Part shown: in pieces, positions 1-8,028 of the stretch
Position numbering within the stretch: the first letter of the stretch is position 1
Layout of the letters: every line of letters starts with the position of its first letter
Program-made: the position numbers and the translations under genes
NCBI RefSeq assembly: GCF_014324365.1
Contig: NZ_QEIG01000008.1
Span: 62,001 to 126,000, forward strand
Reading direction: 5' to 3'
Length of the DNA: 64,000 nt
Origin: Algoriphagus sp. AK58
GTDB taxonomy: Bacteria; Bacteroidota; Bacteroidia; Cytophagales; Cyclobacteriaceae
Notes under the pieces: model-generated
What the model saw: only the letters and a program-made list of their open reading frames with translations
The model's database searches: none
What the model was told of the DNA's origin: nothing

Positions 1-239
1 ATCTGGTGACTGTGAAATACACCAGAACGGTCAAAGGCGATGTAATGAACTTCGGGACCTTTCTGGATCGGGACGGAGACTGGATCGATACGGTACACTT
101 CCCGCCTGTGGTGAAAAAATATCCATTCAAAGGCCGCGCAATCTACCGGATCGAGGGGAAAGTCGTGGAAGAATTCGGCTTCTACTCGATCGAAGTGGAC
201 AAGCTGGAGCGGATGGCGTATTGGAATGCCGCGGATTGA
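1..239 (+). CDS. dnaE: DNA polymerase III alpha subunit, C-terminal fragment (partial, runs off left edge)
   Basis: The frame is open from the window edge (first complete codon at base 3) to TGA at 237-239, so about 79 C-terminal residues are visible. They contain FGTFLDRDGDWIDTVHFPP and KVVEEFGFYSIEV, which I recognise as the extreme C-terminus of DnaE-type replicative polymerases of Bacteroidota, beyond the OB-fold. A GTG at 6 happens to be in frame but is internal, not a start. The catalytic domains lie outside the window, so whether this is the main replicative DnaE or a shorter paralogue cannot be told. The assignment rests on motif recall only. Confidence 0.62.
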   Translation, partial: LVTVKYTRTVKGDVMNFGTFLDRDGDWIDTVHFPPVVKKYPFKGRAIYRIEGKVVEEFGFYSIEVDKLERMAYWNAAD

Positions 240-524
240 GTTTTTTGCCACAAAGAACACGAAGAATAAAGGAGAGGACTCAAAGGTTTTTGAACAGAGA
301 GTCGTTCAAGAGAAAGAGGGCGCTCACAAAGGGTTTCTTACTTGTAGCCTGTAAGCCACATAGAAAAAGGTTTCCAAGGCGAAAAACTATGTATTTCTAT
401 GAGTTTAATGTGGTTTAAAAAAAAGTCCTTTCCCAATGCATAAACATGAATAAAAAAATTGAGGGACAAAGATAAAAATAGGACAAATTACATTATATTA
501 AGAGACAAATTTCCGAAAATCATC
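240..524. other. Intergenic region between dnaE end and the toxin-antitoxin pair
   Basis: No gene here is convincing. A 65-codon frame (221-418) overlaps the dnaE stop and reads as arginine/lysine-rich noise. An 8-base inverted repeat (catagaaa at 359-366, tttctatg at 394-401) is present but has no terminator-like T run. The AT-rich stretch from about 440 to 524 is the likely promoter and leader of the antitoxin gene; I see no clear TAnnTTTG box in it. Confidence 0.5.
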
Positions 525-986
525 ATGGCTAAAAAGACCTTAAAAGTAAGCGAGCCCGTAGCAGCCCTTTATCAAAAAGCCAAAATGAGTGTGGAGGACA
601 TTCTCCGCCTAGATTTGGCGGACTTGGACGAGCCGCTATCACGGGTGGACACCTTTCGCAGTGGCCTAAACAAAAGTTCCTTCGAGAGTTTTAAAGCACT
701 ATCAGGTCTTGACTATGAGACCCTGGCGGATGCTTTGGGTGTCTCCGCCAAGACACTTCAGCGCAAGGAAGTGTTTGACACCGGACAGTCAGAGAAGCTC
801 TACGAGTTGGCAGAGCTGTATGCCATGGGCATTAATTATTTTGGAAGGGAAGGATTCAGACGATGGATGGAAAGGCCGCTTTTTTCCCTCGGCAATCGTA
901 CTCCGCTAGATTTGATTGATGTATCGACGGGCATTGACTTGCTCAAGGCAGAGATCATGCGCCTACATCACGGGATCGCTATTTGA
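525..986 (+). CDS. Xre/MbcA/ParS-type antitoxin (DUF2384 toxin-binding domain)
   Basis: A 153-residue protein if read from ATG 525 (MAKKTLKVSEP); the frame is open further upstream but the extra 22 residues are Lys/Asn-rich and unlike the family. The middle carries a helix-turn-helix-like stretch (ETLADALGVSAKTLQRKE) and the C-terminus has the W-x3-P-x2-SLGNRTPLDLID pattern of the DUF2384 domain that caps RES toxins. It should neutralise the product of the next gene and probably autorepress the operon, as known for Xre-RES pairs. Its stop overlaps the possible TTG start of the toxin gene, so the two are co-translated. Length is typical of the family. Confidence 0.85.
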   Translation: MAKKTLKVSEPVAALYQKAKMSVEDILRLDLADLDEPLSRVDTFRSGLNKSSFESFKALSGLDYETLADALGVSAKTLQRKEVFDTGQSEKLYELAELYAMGINYFGREGFRRWMERPLFSLGNRTPLDLIDVSTGIDLLKAEIMRLHHGIAI

Positions 987-991
987 GCCGG

Positions 992-1453
992 ATGAAAGTC
1001 TACAGACTTGCACTAACGCAGTATTGCGATCTGAGCGGCGAAGGTGCCAAAATCTACGGAGGCAGATGGAATCTCCCTGGTCATCCAGCCATCTATGCCG
1101 GAGCGAGCATTTCTGCTTCACTTTTAGAAAGGTTAACTATTGATTCTGAGTTGCTTTCATCTGAGCGTTATTTACTTTACTCGGTCATGGAATTCAACAT
1201 TCCGGAAACTTTGATCTCCTTTCCCAAAATAGAAGAATTACCGATGGACTGGAATCAGATCCCGGCTGTTCGGGGCTCGATGGAGTTTGGAACGAAGTTG
1301 TTAAAGACAGGAATTCTCTGCTTTGCAGCTCCCTCGGTGGTAGACCCGAGTTCAGTTAATTTCGTCATCAATCCTCTATCGGAAAGATTCCATACCTTGG
1401 AATATAGAATTTACGGGCTCGAACTGGACAAGTGGATTCTAAGATCCACCTAG
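992..1453 (+). CDS. RES-domain toxin
   Basis: RES toxins of this kind degrade NAD+. With the ATG at 992 the protein is 153 residues and begins MKVYRLALTQY, the usual start of the family. Conserved features are visible: GGRWN with Arg25, the PAIYAG segment with Tyr35, Glu46 in SASLLERL, and a Ser in the C-terminal VDPSSVNFVINP segment. These match the Arg-Glu-Ser residues that name the domain, so the enzyme looks intact. An in-frame TTG at 983 would overlap the antitoxin stop as TTGA and add three residues; the real start could be either. Paired with the upstream DUF2384 antitoxin. Confidence 0.85.
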   Translation: MKVYRLALTQYCDLSGEGAKIYGGRWNLPGHPAIYAGASISASLLERLTIDSELLSSERYLLYSVMEFNIPETLISFPKIEELPMDWNQIPAVRGSMEFGTKLLKTGILCFAAPSVVDPSSVNFVINPLSERFHTLEYRIYGLELDKWILRST

Positions 1454-1532
1454 ACTTTTGCAGTCAAAAAGAATGACAGTCAAATTTGGAAACTTTTTAT
1501 ATTGAATTAATTTTCAAAATAAATGCACCAAA

Positions 1533-2489
1533 ATGAAGATCATCCAGACTGCTCTCATTCTCATTTTTACCCTTCTTGTTGTTCCAGTTTTCACTTATTT
1601 TTTCGGAATTCCTTTGGGAGAAAAAGAGTGGGAAACGCTTAGCACTCTCATCAAAATTTGCGGTTTTTCCATTGCCTATTGCTTCCTAGTCGGGGAACTC
1701 ACAAACAACAACAGCCAAGTTGACAAGTATTGGAGTATTCTGCCCATTATCTACGCTTGGGTGATGGCCTACTATGGGGATTTCAGTCCGAGGATGATCC
1801 TAATGGCATTTTTGGTAACGGCTTGGGGAGCGAGACTCACCTACAACTTTGCCCGAAAAGGTGCCTATCGATTGAAATTCTGGGAAGGAGAGGAAGACTA
1901 TCGCTGGGAGATTTTACGAAAAAAACCGGAGTTTCAGCCCCGATGGAAATGGACTTTATTCAACCTGTTTTTTATCTCAGGTTATCAAAATGTTTTAATC
2001 CTGCTTTTTACTCTGCCGATGCTCGTGACGATGCAGTTTGATGGGATCCCGTTGGGAGTTTGGGATTTGGTTGTGGCGGCTGGAGTTTTATTCTTTTTGG
2101 TAATAGAAACTATCGCTGATGAGCAGCATTGGAAGTTTCAAAGTGAAAAATGGAGACTCATCCGAGAAGGAAAACTACTTCATGGAGATTTTGCCAAAGG
2201 CTTTTTGGATAAAGGGCTGTGGGCCATTTCCCGTCACCCCAACTACCTTGGTGAGCAGGGGATTTGGGTTTGTTTTTACTTTTTCTCTGTCGTAGTATCT
2301 GCACAGTGGCTCAATTGGTCGATTGTTGGTGCCATGCTCCTGCTGATTCTTTTCCAAGGCAGCTCAAACTTCAGCGAAGAAATCAGTGCCTCCAAATATC
2401 CCGAATACAAAAAGTATCAGGCTAGAGTACCTCGGTTTATCCCCGGAACCAAAGGCGAACCTCAACCCAATCCTGCACCGACTGCCTAA
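1533..2489 (+). CDS. DUF1295-family integral membrane protein (steroid 5-alpha-reductase-like fold)
   Basis: 318 residues with about eight hydrophobic segments spread over the whole length. Near the C-terminus is ISRHPNYLGEQGIW (Arg234-His235-Pro236-Asn237-Tyr238), the RHPNYxGE signature shared by DUF1295 proteins, steroid 5-alpha-reductases and isoprenylcysteine methyltransferases, which bind a nicotinamide or SAM cofactor at the membrane. The substrate is unknown; an NADPH-dependent reductase acting on a lipid is the family-based guess. The gene is monocistronic and converges on the DUF1080 gene with the two stop codons directly abutting at 2489/2490. Confidence 0.75.
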   Translation: MKIIQTALILIFTLLVVPVFTYFFGIPLGEKEWETLSTLIKICGFSIAYCFLVGELTNNNSQVDKYWSILPIIYAWVMAYYGDFSPRMILMAFLVTAWGARLTYNFARKGAYRLKFWEGEEDYRWEILRKKPEFQPRWKWTLFNLFFISGYQNVLILLFTLPMLVTMQFDGIPLGVWDLVVAAGVLFFLVIETIADEQHWKFQSEKWRLIREGKLLHGDFAKGFLDKGLWAISRHPNYLGEQGIWVCFYFFSVVVSAQWLNWSIVGAMLLLILFQGSSNFSEEISASKYPEYKKYQARVPRFIPGTKGEPQPNPAPTA

Positions 2490-3164
2490 TCAAGGCCTAA
2501 GAGAAGTCAACATCAATCCTTTAAATTCGACCTCTGCCCCTTCTGCCTGAATGGCGATTTGTCCTCTTTGTGCAGTAGCTCCGTAGCCGTCATTGACCAA
2601 ATCCCCATTGACCCAAACGGTAATTCGGTCTCCCTCACATTTGATTTTCATTCGGTTCCATTCTCCTAGCGGCTTTTCGGAGTCATCGGTAAGGTTGATA
2701 ATTCTTCGCTCTTTCCCCTCCGAAATGCCCCAGTTTTCTTTTGGACCACGACGCTTTTCCATGTCATCAACTTGGATATCCTCTTGAATACACCAAAAAT
2801 CCCCGGCATTGCTGTGCATCATTTGGACTTCAATCGACTTGGGGAACATGTCATAAAGGGCTCTTGGTGTAGAAGCATGAACCAAAACTCCACAGTTTCC
2901 CGGCTTTCCTGCAAAACGATATTCAAACTCCAGGATATAGTTTTCATAGGTTTTCTCTGAAATCAAATGACCTCCAGGTGTGCCTAAACTTACCAAAAGT
3001 CCGTCCCGAACGATGAAGGGTTTTCTCAAACTGCTGTCTTTTTGCAAATCGGGTACATCCATGTACCAACCCTTTAAAGATTTTCCATCAAAAAGTGATA
3101 CCTGACCAAAGGTCTGAACCGAAAAACATAAAATCAAACAGACAGGGAGTAAGTATCTTTTCAT
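2490..3164 (-). CDS. Secreted DUF1080 (3-keto-disaccharide hydrolase / GH16-like) protein
   Basis: 224 residues beginning with a signal peptide (MKRYLLPVCLILCFSVQTFGQ). The mature part has the concanavalin-like DUF1080 layout: FDGKSLKGWY at the N-terminus, then FEYRFAGKPGNCGVLVHAS, EVQMMHSNAGDFW and a C-terminal EWNRMKIKCEGDRITVWVNG segment. Members of this family are periplasmic or surface glycoside-processing proteins, with 3-keto-glucoside hydrolysis shown for some. It lies 51 bases downstream of the acyl-carrier-like gene on the same strand and could share its transcript, but nothing else links them. Confidence 0.82.
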   Translation of the reverse strand: MKRYLLPVCLILCFSVQTFGQVSLFDGKSLKGWYMDVPDLQKDSSLRKPFIVRDGLLVSLGTPGGHLISEKTYENYILEFEYRFAGKPGNCGVLVHASTPRALYDMFPKSIEVQMMHSNAGDFWCIQEDIQVDDMEKRRGPKENWGISEGKERRIINLTDDSEKPLGEWNRMKIKCEGDRITVWVNGDLVNDGYGATAQRGQIAIQAEGAEVEFKGLMLTSLRP

Positions 3165-3215
3165 ATGCTGGAGGAGTGACTCAAAAGACTAAAAATAGCC
3201 TTTTTCTTCAAGTCA

Positions 3216-3461
3216 TCAAGCTAGGGCTTTGCTTTTGAATGCGTTAATCACATCCAATGGAGACTGAATAAGAATGTTTTCCTCATCCTCCAACAAAACT
3301 CCCAGCCGGCTCTCCAGTTCAAACAAAATACCTTCCACATAAAAACGGTCTACCGGTATTTCTGAATAAAACTGCATTAATTTTCTTTTCCCAGTGAGAG
3401 GAATGCCAAACTCCTGAAATACAGAGATCAATATTTTGGTCTTTTTAATATAGCTCTTCAT
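3216..3461 (-). CDS. Acyl-carrier-protein-like small protein lacking the attachment serine
   Basis: Read from ATG 3461 it is 81 residues, the size of an acyl carrier protein; ATGs at 3470 and 3494 would lengthen it. The segment PVDRFYVEGILFELESRLGV is laid out like helix II of ACPs (DSLDxVELVxxLExxFGI), followed by an acidic turn (LLEDEENI) and a last helix (PLDVINAFK). At the point where ACPs carry the phosphopantetheine Ser of DSL this protein has Asp38-Arg39-Phe40, so it cannot carry a 4'-phosphopantetheine there. The relationship is inferred from pattern only. It may be a structural or regulatory ACP homologue, or an unrelated small helical protein. Confidence 0.45.
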   Translation of the reverse strand: MKSYIKKTKILISVFQEFGIPLTGKRKLMQFYSEIPVDRFYVEGILFELESRLGVLLEDEENILIQSPLDVINAFKSKALA

Positions 3462-3494
3462 AAACCTCATTTTTAAAATCAGAATTACGGTCAA

Positions 3495-3808
3495 TCCACA
3501 CTAGTTGGATTGGGAAAAAGACAAAAAAAATCAGTATCAAAAATGAAGATTAGGGAGTGGGCTCCTTTCTCTTTGGGAAAGAAATAAAAAACAAGGTATC
3601 TAAAAAATCACCCTTATGTCGATTTGTAATTATTGACAGAACATGTTTTGAAATTAGGAAATAGAAGAAAAAAGCCTTCTGATATTGAGTCAGAAGGCTT
3701 TTTTAAGTTTGGTTAAATTCCCTAAGTTTTTGTCAACAGCTTTATTCGATTTGCAAATTCTGCAACTTCACTTTAATACAACTTTAATATTAGGAAAAAC
3801 TGCAAAAA
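3495..3808. other. 314-base intergenic gap
   Basis: No gene is supported here. The stretch is AT-rich and contains one strong bidirectional hairpin (3668-3704, listed separately). The part from 3495 to about 3600 should hold the promoter of the acyl-carrier-like gene on the minus strand, but I find no clean TAnnTTTG box there. Confidence 0.5.
3668..3704 (-). terminator. Rho-independent terminator, symmetric
   Basis: A perfect 15-bp stem (AAAAAAGCCTTCTGA / TCAGAAGGCTTTTTT) with a 7-base loop. A-run and T-run flank it on both strands, so it can act in both directions. It lies about 105 bases downstream of the CotH-like gene (minus strand) and separates it from the next minus-strand gene. Confidence 0.85.
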
Positions 3809-4846
3809 TCAGAATGAGTAAGTTCCGTCAGGTTTTCTGCATGAATCGACTACTTTCTGCTGAAAGAGCTTATCACTTTTTAGTATATCGTAGAACTCCT
3901 TGATAAAAGCCCTCACAGATTTCGCATCAGATTCTGAGAAATACATTTTAGTATCTTCAATTGTCTGAAAGATGGTGGCTTCTTTTTCCAAAAACTCTTT
4001 CCTTATTGACTGAAATATCTCCGGATTTCTACAAAAACCCCGATACATCCGATCTGTTATCTTCTCAATACCTACTGCCGAATTAACTTGTGCATACGGA
4101 GGATTGACCAATCCAGTCATGTCAAAATCATAAGCCAAGGGAATAATCGTCTTTTCCCCAATAACCATTGCCTTTTGATTATGCTGATACAATCCAGACC
4201 AATCGGTATTGCCAATCATCATCTGAAAAAGGTCATGCCTCACCGTGGCAAAGTCTTCCATGATATTTGGCGGGATCTTCTTATTGAGAATCTCTCCGTC
4301 AAAGCGTTTGGCAACTTCGTCATCATCTTCTATCAAAATACCCAAAAGTAGGACAGGTTCCGCTTTTTTATCATCCAGATTTGTGAATTCCACGTTTACT
4401 AAACGGGTATCAAACGTGTATTCAGTCACTTTTTCGTATAGCTTATAAGCAAGGTATTCTTTACCGAGGAAGCTGTCCGCGGTTTTTGATTTACTGCATG
4501 GTAAAACCAGTTTTAGGCTCCTGTTCCCCTGAAAAATCGTCCCCTTTGCTTCATCCTTTTTGAGCTTGATTCGCATGGGGGGATAGAAACAGTTTTCTAA
4601 TCTAAAGTTCCCTCTTGTTCTTATTTCAAATGGGAAGGTTTGCCAATTTCCCGGTGAAGTCTCAACCGATATCTCAGAATCCATAAAAGTGGAATCATTG
4701 GTCTTAGCTTTAATTTCCTTGATCGAAAAACTCATTTTGATGCTAATCGGGGACTCAGAATCGAAGAGCTTTTCTTGAGCTTGAGGAAAAGCTTGTAAGA
4801 GACCCAGGAAAATTAAACTAACCGAAAGCAAAATCTCCTTTCTCAT
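3809..4846 (-). CDS. Secreted CotH-kinase-like protein
   Basis: Start chosen at ATG 4846, giving 345 residues with a signal peptide (MRKEILLSVSLIFLGLLQAFPQA); 16 more upstream codons are open but unlike a signal. The pattern resembles CotH-type atypical kinases: an early EIRTRGNFR...PMRIKLKK block, a SFLGKEYLAYKLYEKV...TRLVNVEF block, then GNTDWSGLYQHNQ and IPLAYDFDMTGLV, which would correspond to the catalytic-Asp loop and the metal-binding DxD. CotH proteins phosphorylate spore-coat or other secreted proteins; in Bacteroidota their role is not settled. The gene stands alone and ends in a strong hairpin at 3668-3704. Family assignment is by pattern and moderate. Confidence 0.5.
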   Translation of the reverse strand: MRKEILLSVSLIFLGLLQAFPQAQEKLFDSESPISIKMSFSIKEIKAKTNDSTFMDSEISVETSPGNWQTFPFEIRTRGNFRLENCFYPPMRIKLKKDEAKGTIFQGNRSLKLVLPCSKSKTADSFLGKEYLAYKLYEKVTEYTFDTRLVNVEFTNLDDKKAEPVLLLGILIEDDDEVAKRFDGEILNKKIPPNIMEDFATVRHDLFQMMIGNTDWSGLYQHNQKAMVIGEKTIIPLAYDFDMTGLVNPPYAQVNSAVGIEKITDRMYRGFCRNPEIFQSIRKEFLEKEATIFQTIEDTKMYFSESDAKSVRAFIKEFYDILKSDKLFQQKVVDSCRKPDGTYSF

Positions 4847-4989
4847 ATTTCTATTTGTTTGGGTTTTAAAAAACTCTCCTTCAGAAGAGTCCAATCGGCA
4901 TCTTCCATAAACTTAGTAGAAAACCTTCTTGAAAATTTAACCAAAAATCCCAGCTTTTTAAGTCTATCAAATAAAATCTATGAAGACGC

Positions 4990-5388
4990 TCAGTTTTTTG
5001 GCCTTGCCTCCCAGATTCTCATAAAAAGCATATGTGCCATCCTTCTCGCATGTTCTTTTGCATATTCAGCAACCTCACCTTCGAAAAATCGGTCAATTGT
5101 CGAAAACCAAAGTTCCAACCAATTGCCGAAATGTACCTGATCAACAGAATAATCAACTTTTGCATCCACTTCCCGATGCACCTTAGTGGGATTGAATTTG
5201 CCTGCGCCGGGACCAGTTTGGAGAAGAATCATCTCCCAGAAATCAGACAAGTGAGCCAAATGAAGATCCCAATCTTCCACGATTTGGTTAAATACCGGCC
5301 CTAACAAGTCATGCTGTCTTACTTGATCATAAAATCTTCTGACCAAGAAATCAACCTCTTTTCGGGATTGGATCGGGATTCGGTTCAT
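4990..5388 (-). CDS. Group III truncated haemoglobin
   Basis: 132 residues, the normal size. The HLAHLSDFWEMILLQTG segment followed by PTKVHREVD matches the E-to-F helix region of group III truncated globins, with His71 in the position of the haem-ligating proximal His. Such proteins bind O2, NO or sulphide and act in detoxification or low-oxygen electron handling. The ATG overlaps the stop of the upstream phosphodiesterase gene by four bases, so the two are translationally coupled from the promoter at 6627-6656. That pairing is unusual for a globin. Confidence 0.85.
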   Translation of the reverse strand: MNRIPIQSRKEVDFLVRRFYDQVRQHDLLGPVFNQIVEDWDLHLAHLSDFWEMILLQTGPGAGKFNPTKVHREVDAKVDYSVDQVHFGNWLELWFSTIDRFFEGEVAEYAKEHARRMAHMLFMRIWEARPKN

Positions 5389-6617
5389 TTCAATACAGGA
5401 GCTAAAACTTCAAATTTGCCGTCAATATTTTCGGGAATGGGTAAGTCCAAAATCTGACATAGGAGCGGATAAATATGAATATTTTGAAAAGGTTCGATCT
5501 GAACATCGGATTTAATTTTTGGTCCTTTGGCATAGAAAATACCCCACATTTCCTGATATCTGGGACTAAACCCATGTTCCCCAAATACCTCAGTCTTAAA
5601 TCTTGATGAATTATTTTGATATCTCATCATACCCCGCTCATCAGCCAAGTAATTGCCTAATTTGGGAAGAATAAGCAGATCCCCTATTCTCTGGGGAAAC
5701 TTGCTGACATCTGTATAATTTTCATTTTTACTCAGATCATCGATGGTAATGTCTGGAGATCTATCCAAAAGGAGGCGGATCACGCTCGCTTTATCCTCAG
5801 GATTTTTCAGATGAAGGTGAGCCAAAGCACCATTGTTGACCACCCTTGCCTCAATCCCTTGAGTCAACTGATCCAAATTAATCAGCTGCTCTTTTTTGAC
5901 ATCAGCCATACCATGGTCGGATACCAAAATGACATGAATCTCCTCCTCAAAGCTTTTTAGCCCTTCAAACAAAGCTCCAAGTTCACGATCCAGACGTGTT
6001 AGGGTCTTTTTCAACTCCGCATCATTAGAGGGACCAAATCGGTGACCCGTATCATCCATGTCAGAAAAGTAAAGGGTGATCATGCGCGGGCGATCTTCCT
6101 CCGGCAACTGCAACCATTCAAAGACTTTGGCAATGCGCGTTAGGTTGGAAACACTCCCATCGTAATCATAATAATAGGTCGGCCGCACTCCCTGCACTGG
6201 TGCTTCCGAACCCACGAAAAAGTAACTGGCGGACTTTATGCCATGTTGCTCTGCCCACACCCAAATCGGTATACCACCATACCAATAGCCATCCTGCACC
6301 ACCTCGCGATTGCCCATCGTGTAGACTTGATTTTTGAAAGGTTCGTAGAAGGCATTGTCTACCAAACCATGGTGTTCAGGCAGCATTCCTGTAGCAATGG
6401 TGTAGTGATTGGGAAAAGTTTTGGATGGGAAAGAAGGAATCAAACCCTTGGCAGCAGTGCCCTCAGCAATAAATCGGCTGAGATTCTCGGGCTGAAAGCG
6501 CTCTACGTAATCGTATCGAAAGCCATCGAGTGAAATCAAAATCACGACAGGTTTCTTTTCTTGCGAAAAGGCTATCGAAGCCTGAAAAAGCCAAAACAGA
6601 AGTAAGATCCTTCGCAT
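5385..6617 (-). CDS. Secreted ectonucleotide pyrophosphatase/phosphodiesterase (NPP/alkaline phosphatase superfamily)
   Basis: 410 residues with a signal peptide (MRRILLLFWLFQASIAFSQ). The metal-binding and catalytic set of nucleotide pyrophosphatases is visible in order: ISLDGFRYDY (first Asp), FPSKTFPNHYTIATG with the nucleophilic Thr, YFSDMDDTGHRFGP (Asp and His ligands), ILVSDHGM (Asp-His), and FGEHGFSP (final His). The enzyme should cleave phosphodiester or pyrophosphate bonds of nucleotides or related esters in the periplasm. First gene of a two-gene operon with the truncated haemoglobin, overlapping it by four bases, and divergent from the glucoamylase-like gene. Confidence 0.88.
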   Translation of the reverse strand: MRRILLLFWLFQASIAFSQEKKPVVILISLDGFRYDYVERFQPENLSRFIAEGTAAKGLIPSFPSKTFPNHYTIATGMLPEHHGLVDNAFYEPFKNQVYTMGNREVVQDGYWYGGIPIWVWAEQHGIKSASYFFVGSEAPVQGVRPTYYYDYDGSVSNLTRIAKVFEWLQLPEEDRPRMITLYFSDMDDTGHRFGPSNDAELKKTLTRLDRELGALFEGLKSFEEEIHVILVSDHGMADVKKEQLINLDQLTQGIEARVVNNGALAHLHLKNPEDKASVIRLLLDRSPDITIDDLSKNENYTDVSKFPQRIGDLLILPKLGNYLADERGMMRYQNNSSRFKTEVFGEHGFSPRYQEMWGIFYAKGPKIKSDVQIEPFQNIHIYPLLCQILDLPIPENIDGKFEVLAPVLK

Positions 6618-6626
6618 TTTTTATTT

Positions 6627-6656
6627 CAAAATTACCTATCAAACCTTGGGATGCAA
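6627..6656 (-). promoter_or_regulatory. Bacteroidota-type promoter for the NPP-haemoglobin operon
   Basis: On the minus strand TTG (complement of 6654-6656) is followed after 19 bases by TAATTTTG (complement of 6627-6634), fitting the Bacteroidota TTTG-N17/19-TAnnTTTG consensus. The predicted transcription start lies within about ten bases of the ATG at 6617, implying a very short leader. Confidence 0.5.
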
Positions 6657-6693
6657 TCCTTTTTTTGGAGATTAAGGACAAGTTTCTTCCCCA

Positions 6694-8028
6694 ATGAAAA
6701 ATATCCCAATCCTGATTCTATTGCTTTTTGGTTCCTGCGTCCAAGCTGAAAAACCTCCTCGCCCCAAGGTGATCCTCACCGATGAGCAGCTGCTTGATAC
6801 GGTGCAATACTACACGTTCCAATATTTCTGGAAAGGCGCCGAACCCAACTCGGGTATGGCACCGGAGCGGATTCATATCGATGGTGTGTATCCTGACAAT
6901 GACGCTCATATCATCACCACTGGCGGTACAGGCATGGGCTTGATCGGAATTCTGGGAGCCATTGAGCGCGGCTGGATCAGTCGGCAAGAGGCAGTGGGAA
7001 GATTTCAAAAAATGCTGACTTTCCTGGAAAAAGCCGATCGCTGGAATGGCATTTGGCCACATTGGCTGGATGGGAGAACGGGCCGAGTCAAACCCTTTTC
7101 TCCAAAAGACGACGGTGCTGATCTGGTTGAGTCAGCTTTTTTGATGCAAGGTCTGCTGGTGGTGAGAGAATATTTCAAAAGCGGAAATGAAGCCGAAAAA
7201 TCCATTGCAGCAAGAATCGACAAACTCTGGAAAGAGATGGACTGGACCTTCCATACCCAAGGAAAAGATGTCCTTTATTGGCACTGGTCGCCAAGGTATG
7301 GTTGGGAGATGAATTTTCCCCTCGAAGGTTACAATGAATGCCTGATCGCCTATGTACTTGCAGCGGCATCTCCAACTCACTCTATTTCCAGCCAAGCCTA
7401 TCACAAAGGCTGGGCAAGATCAGGTGGAATCCGCGCGACTAACTCAGGAGGTTATGGTTTTCCTTTGCAGCTGAGACACAATGGTGCCGAGCAATTGGGA
7501 GGGCCGCTTTTTTGGGCTCATTATTCTTACCTGAGCCTCAATCCCAAAGGACTGAAAGATCAATATGCCGATTATTGGCTGGAAAACGTGAACCAAACTT
7601 TGATCAATCGGGCTTGGTGCATCGAAAATCCAAAAAAATTCAAAGGGTATGGAGAAAATCTCTGGGGATTGACGGCTTCGTATTCGATCAATTTCTATGA
7701 CGCCCATCGCCCAGGAAATGATACGGGAGTCATCTCTCCTACAGCGGCAATTTCCTCGATTGTCTACACGCCCGAAGAATCCATGAAAGTAATCCGAAAC
7801 CTATACGAAAACTATGGAGAAAAAGTCTTTGGCCCGTATGGATTTTACGACGCAATGAGTCCGGAACATAACTTCTTCCCACAGCGGTATTTAGCGATTG
7901 ACCAAGGACCGATGGTTTCGATGATTGAAAACTACCGAAGTGGCCTAGGCTGGAAGTTATTCATGCAAATCCCTGAAATTCAAAATGGGCTCGAGAGACT
8001 AGGTTTTAGCTATCAAAAGCCCAATTAA
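6694..8028 (+). CDS. Glucoamylase-family lipoprotein (PF10091-like, putative beta-glucan/beta-glucoside enzyme)
   Basis: 444 residues with a lipoprotein signal (MKNIPILILLLFGSCVQA, Cys15). The body matches the glycoamylase-like domain: YTFQYFWKGAEPNSGMAPERI near the N-terminus, a TGGTGMGL segment, DDGADLVESAFLMQGLL, WHWSPRYGWEMNFPLEGYNECLIAYVLAAAS split over two regions, and WGLTAS and PYGFYDAMSPE towards the end, as in (alpha/alpha)6 barrel enzymes. In Bacteroidota such proteins often sit in glycan-use loci; here no SusC/SusD pair is adjacent, so the substrate cannot be inferred. It is convergent with, and overlaps by four bases, the GNAT gene. Confidence 0.82.
   Translation: MKNIPILILLLFGSCVQAEKPPRPKVILTDEQLLDTVQYYTFQYFWKGAEPNSGMAPERIHIDGVYPDNDAHIITTGGTGMGLIGILGAIERGWISRQEAVGRFQKMLTFLEKADRWNGIWPHWLDGRTGRVKPFSPKDDGADLVESAFLMQGLLVVREYFKSGNEAEKSIAARIDKLWKEMDWTFHTQGKDVLYWHWSPRYGWEMNFPLEGYNECLIAYVLAAASPTHSISSQAYHKGWARSGGIRATNSGGYGFPLQLRHNGAEQLGGPLFWAHYSYLSLNPKGLKDQYADYWLENVNQTLINRAWCIENPKKFKGYGENLWGLTASYSINFYDAHRPGNDTGVISPTAAISSIVYTPEESMKVIRNLYENYGEKVFGPYGFYDAMSPEHNFFPQRYLAIDQGPMVSMIENYRSGLGWKLFMQIPEIQNGLERLGFSYQKPN

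Noticed and set aside
221-418. 65-codon plus-strand frame after dnaE
   Set aside because: Overlaps the dnaE stop, Arg/Lys-rich, no recognisable motif and no sensible start context.
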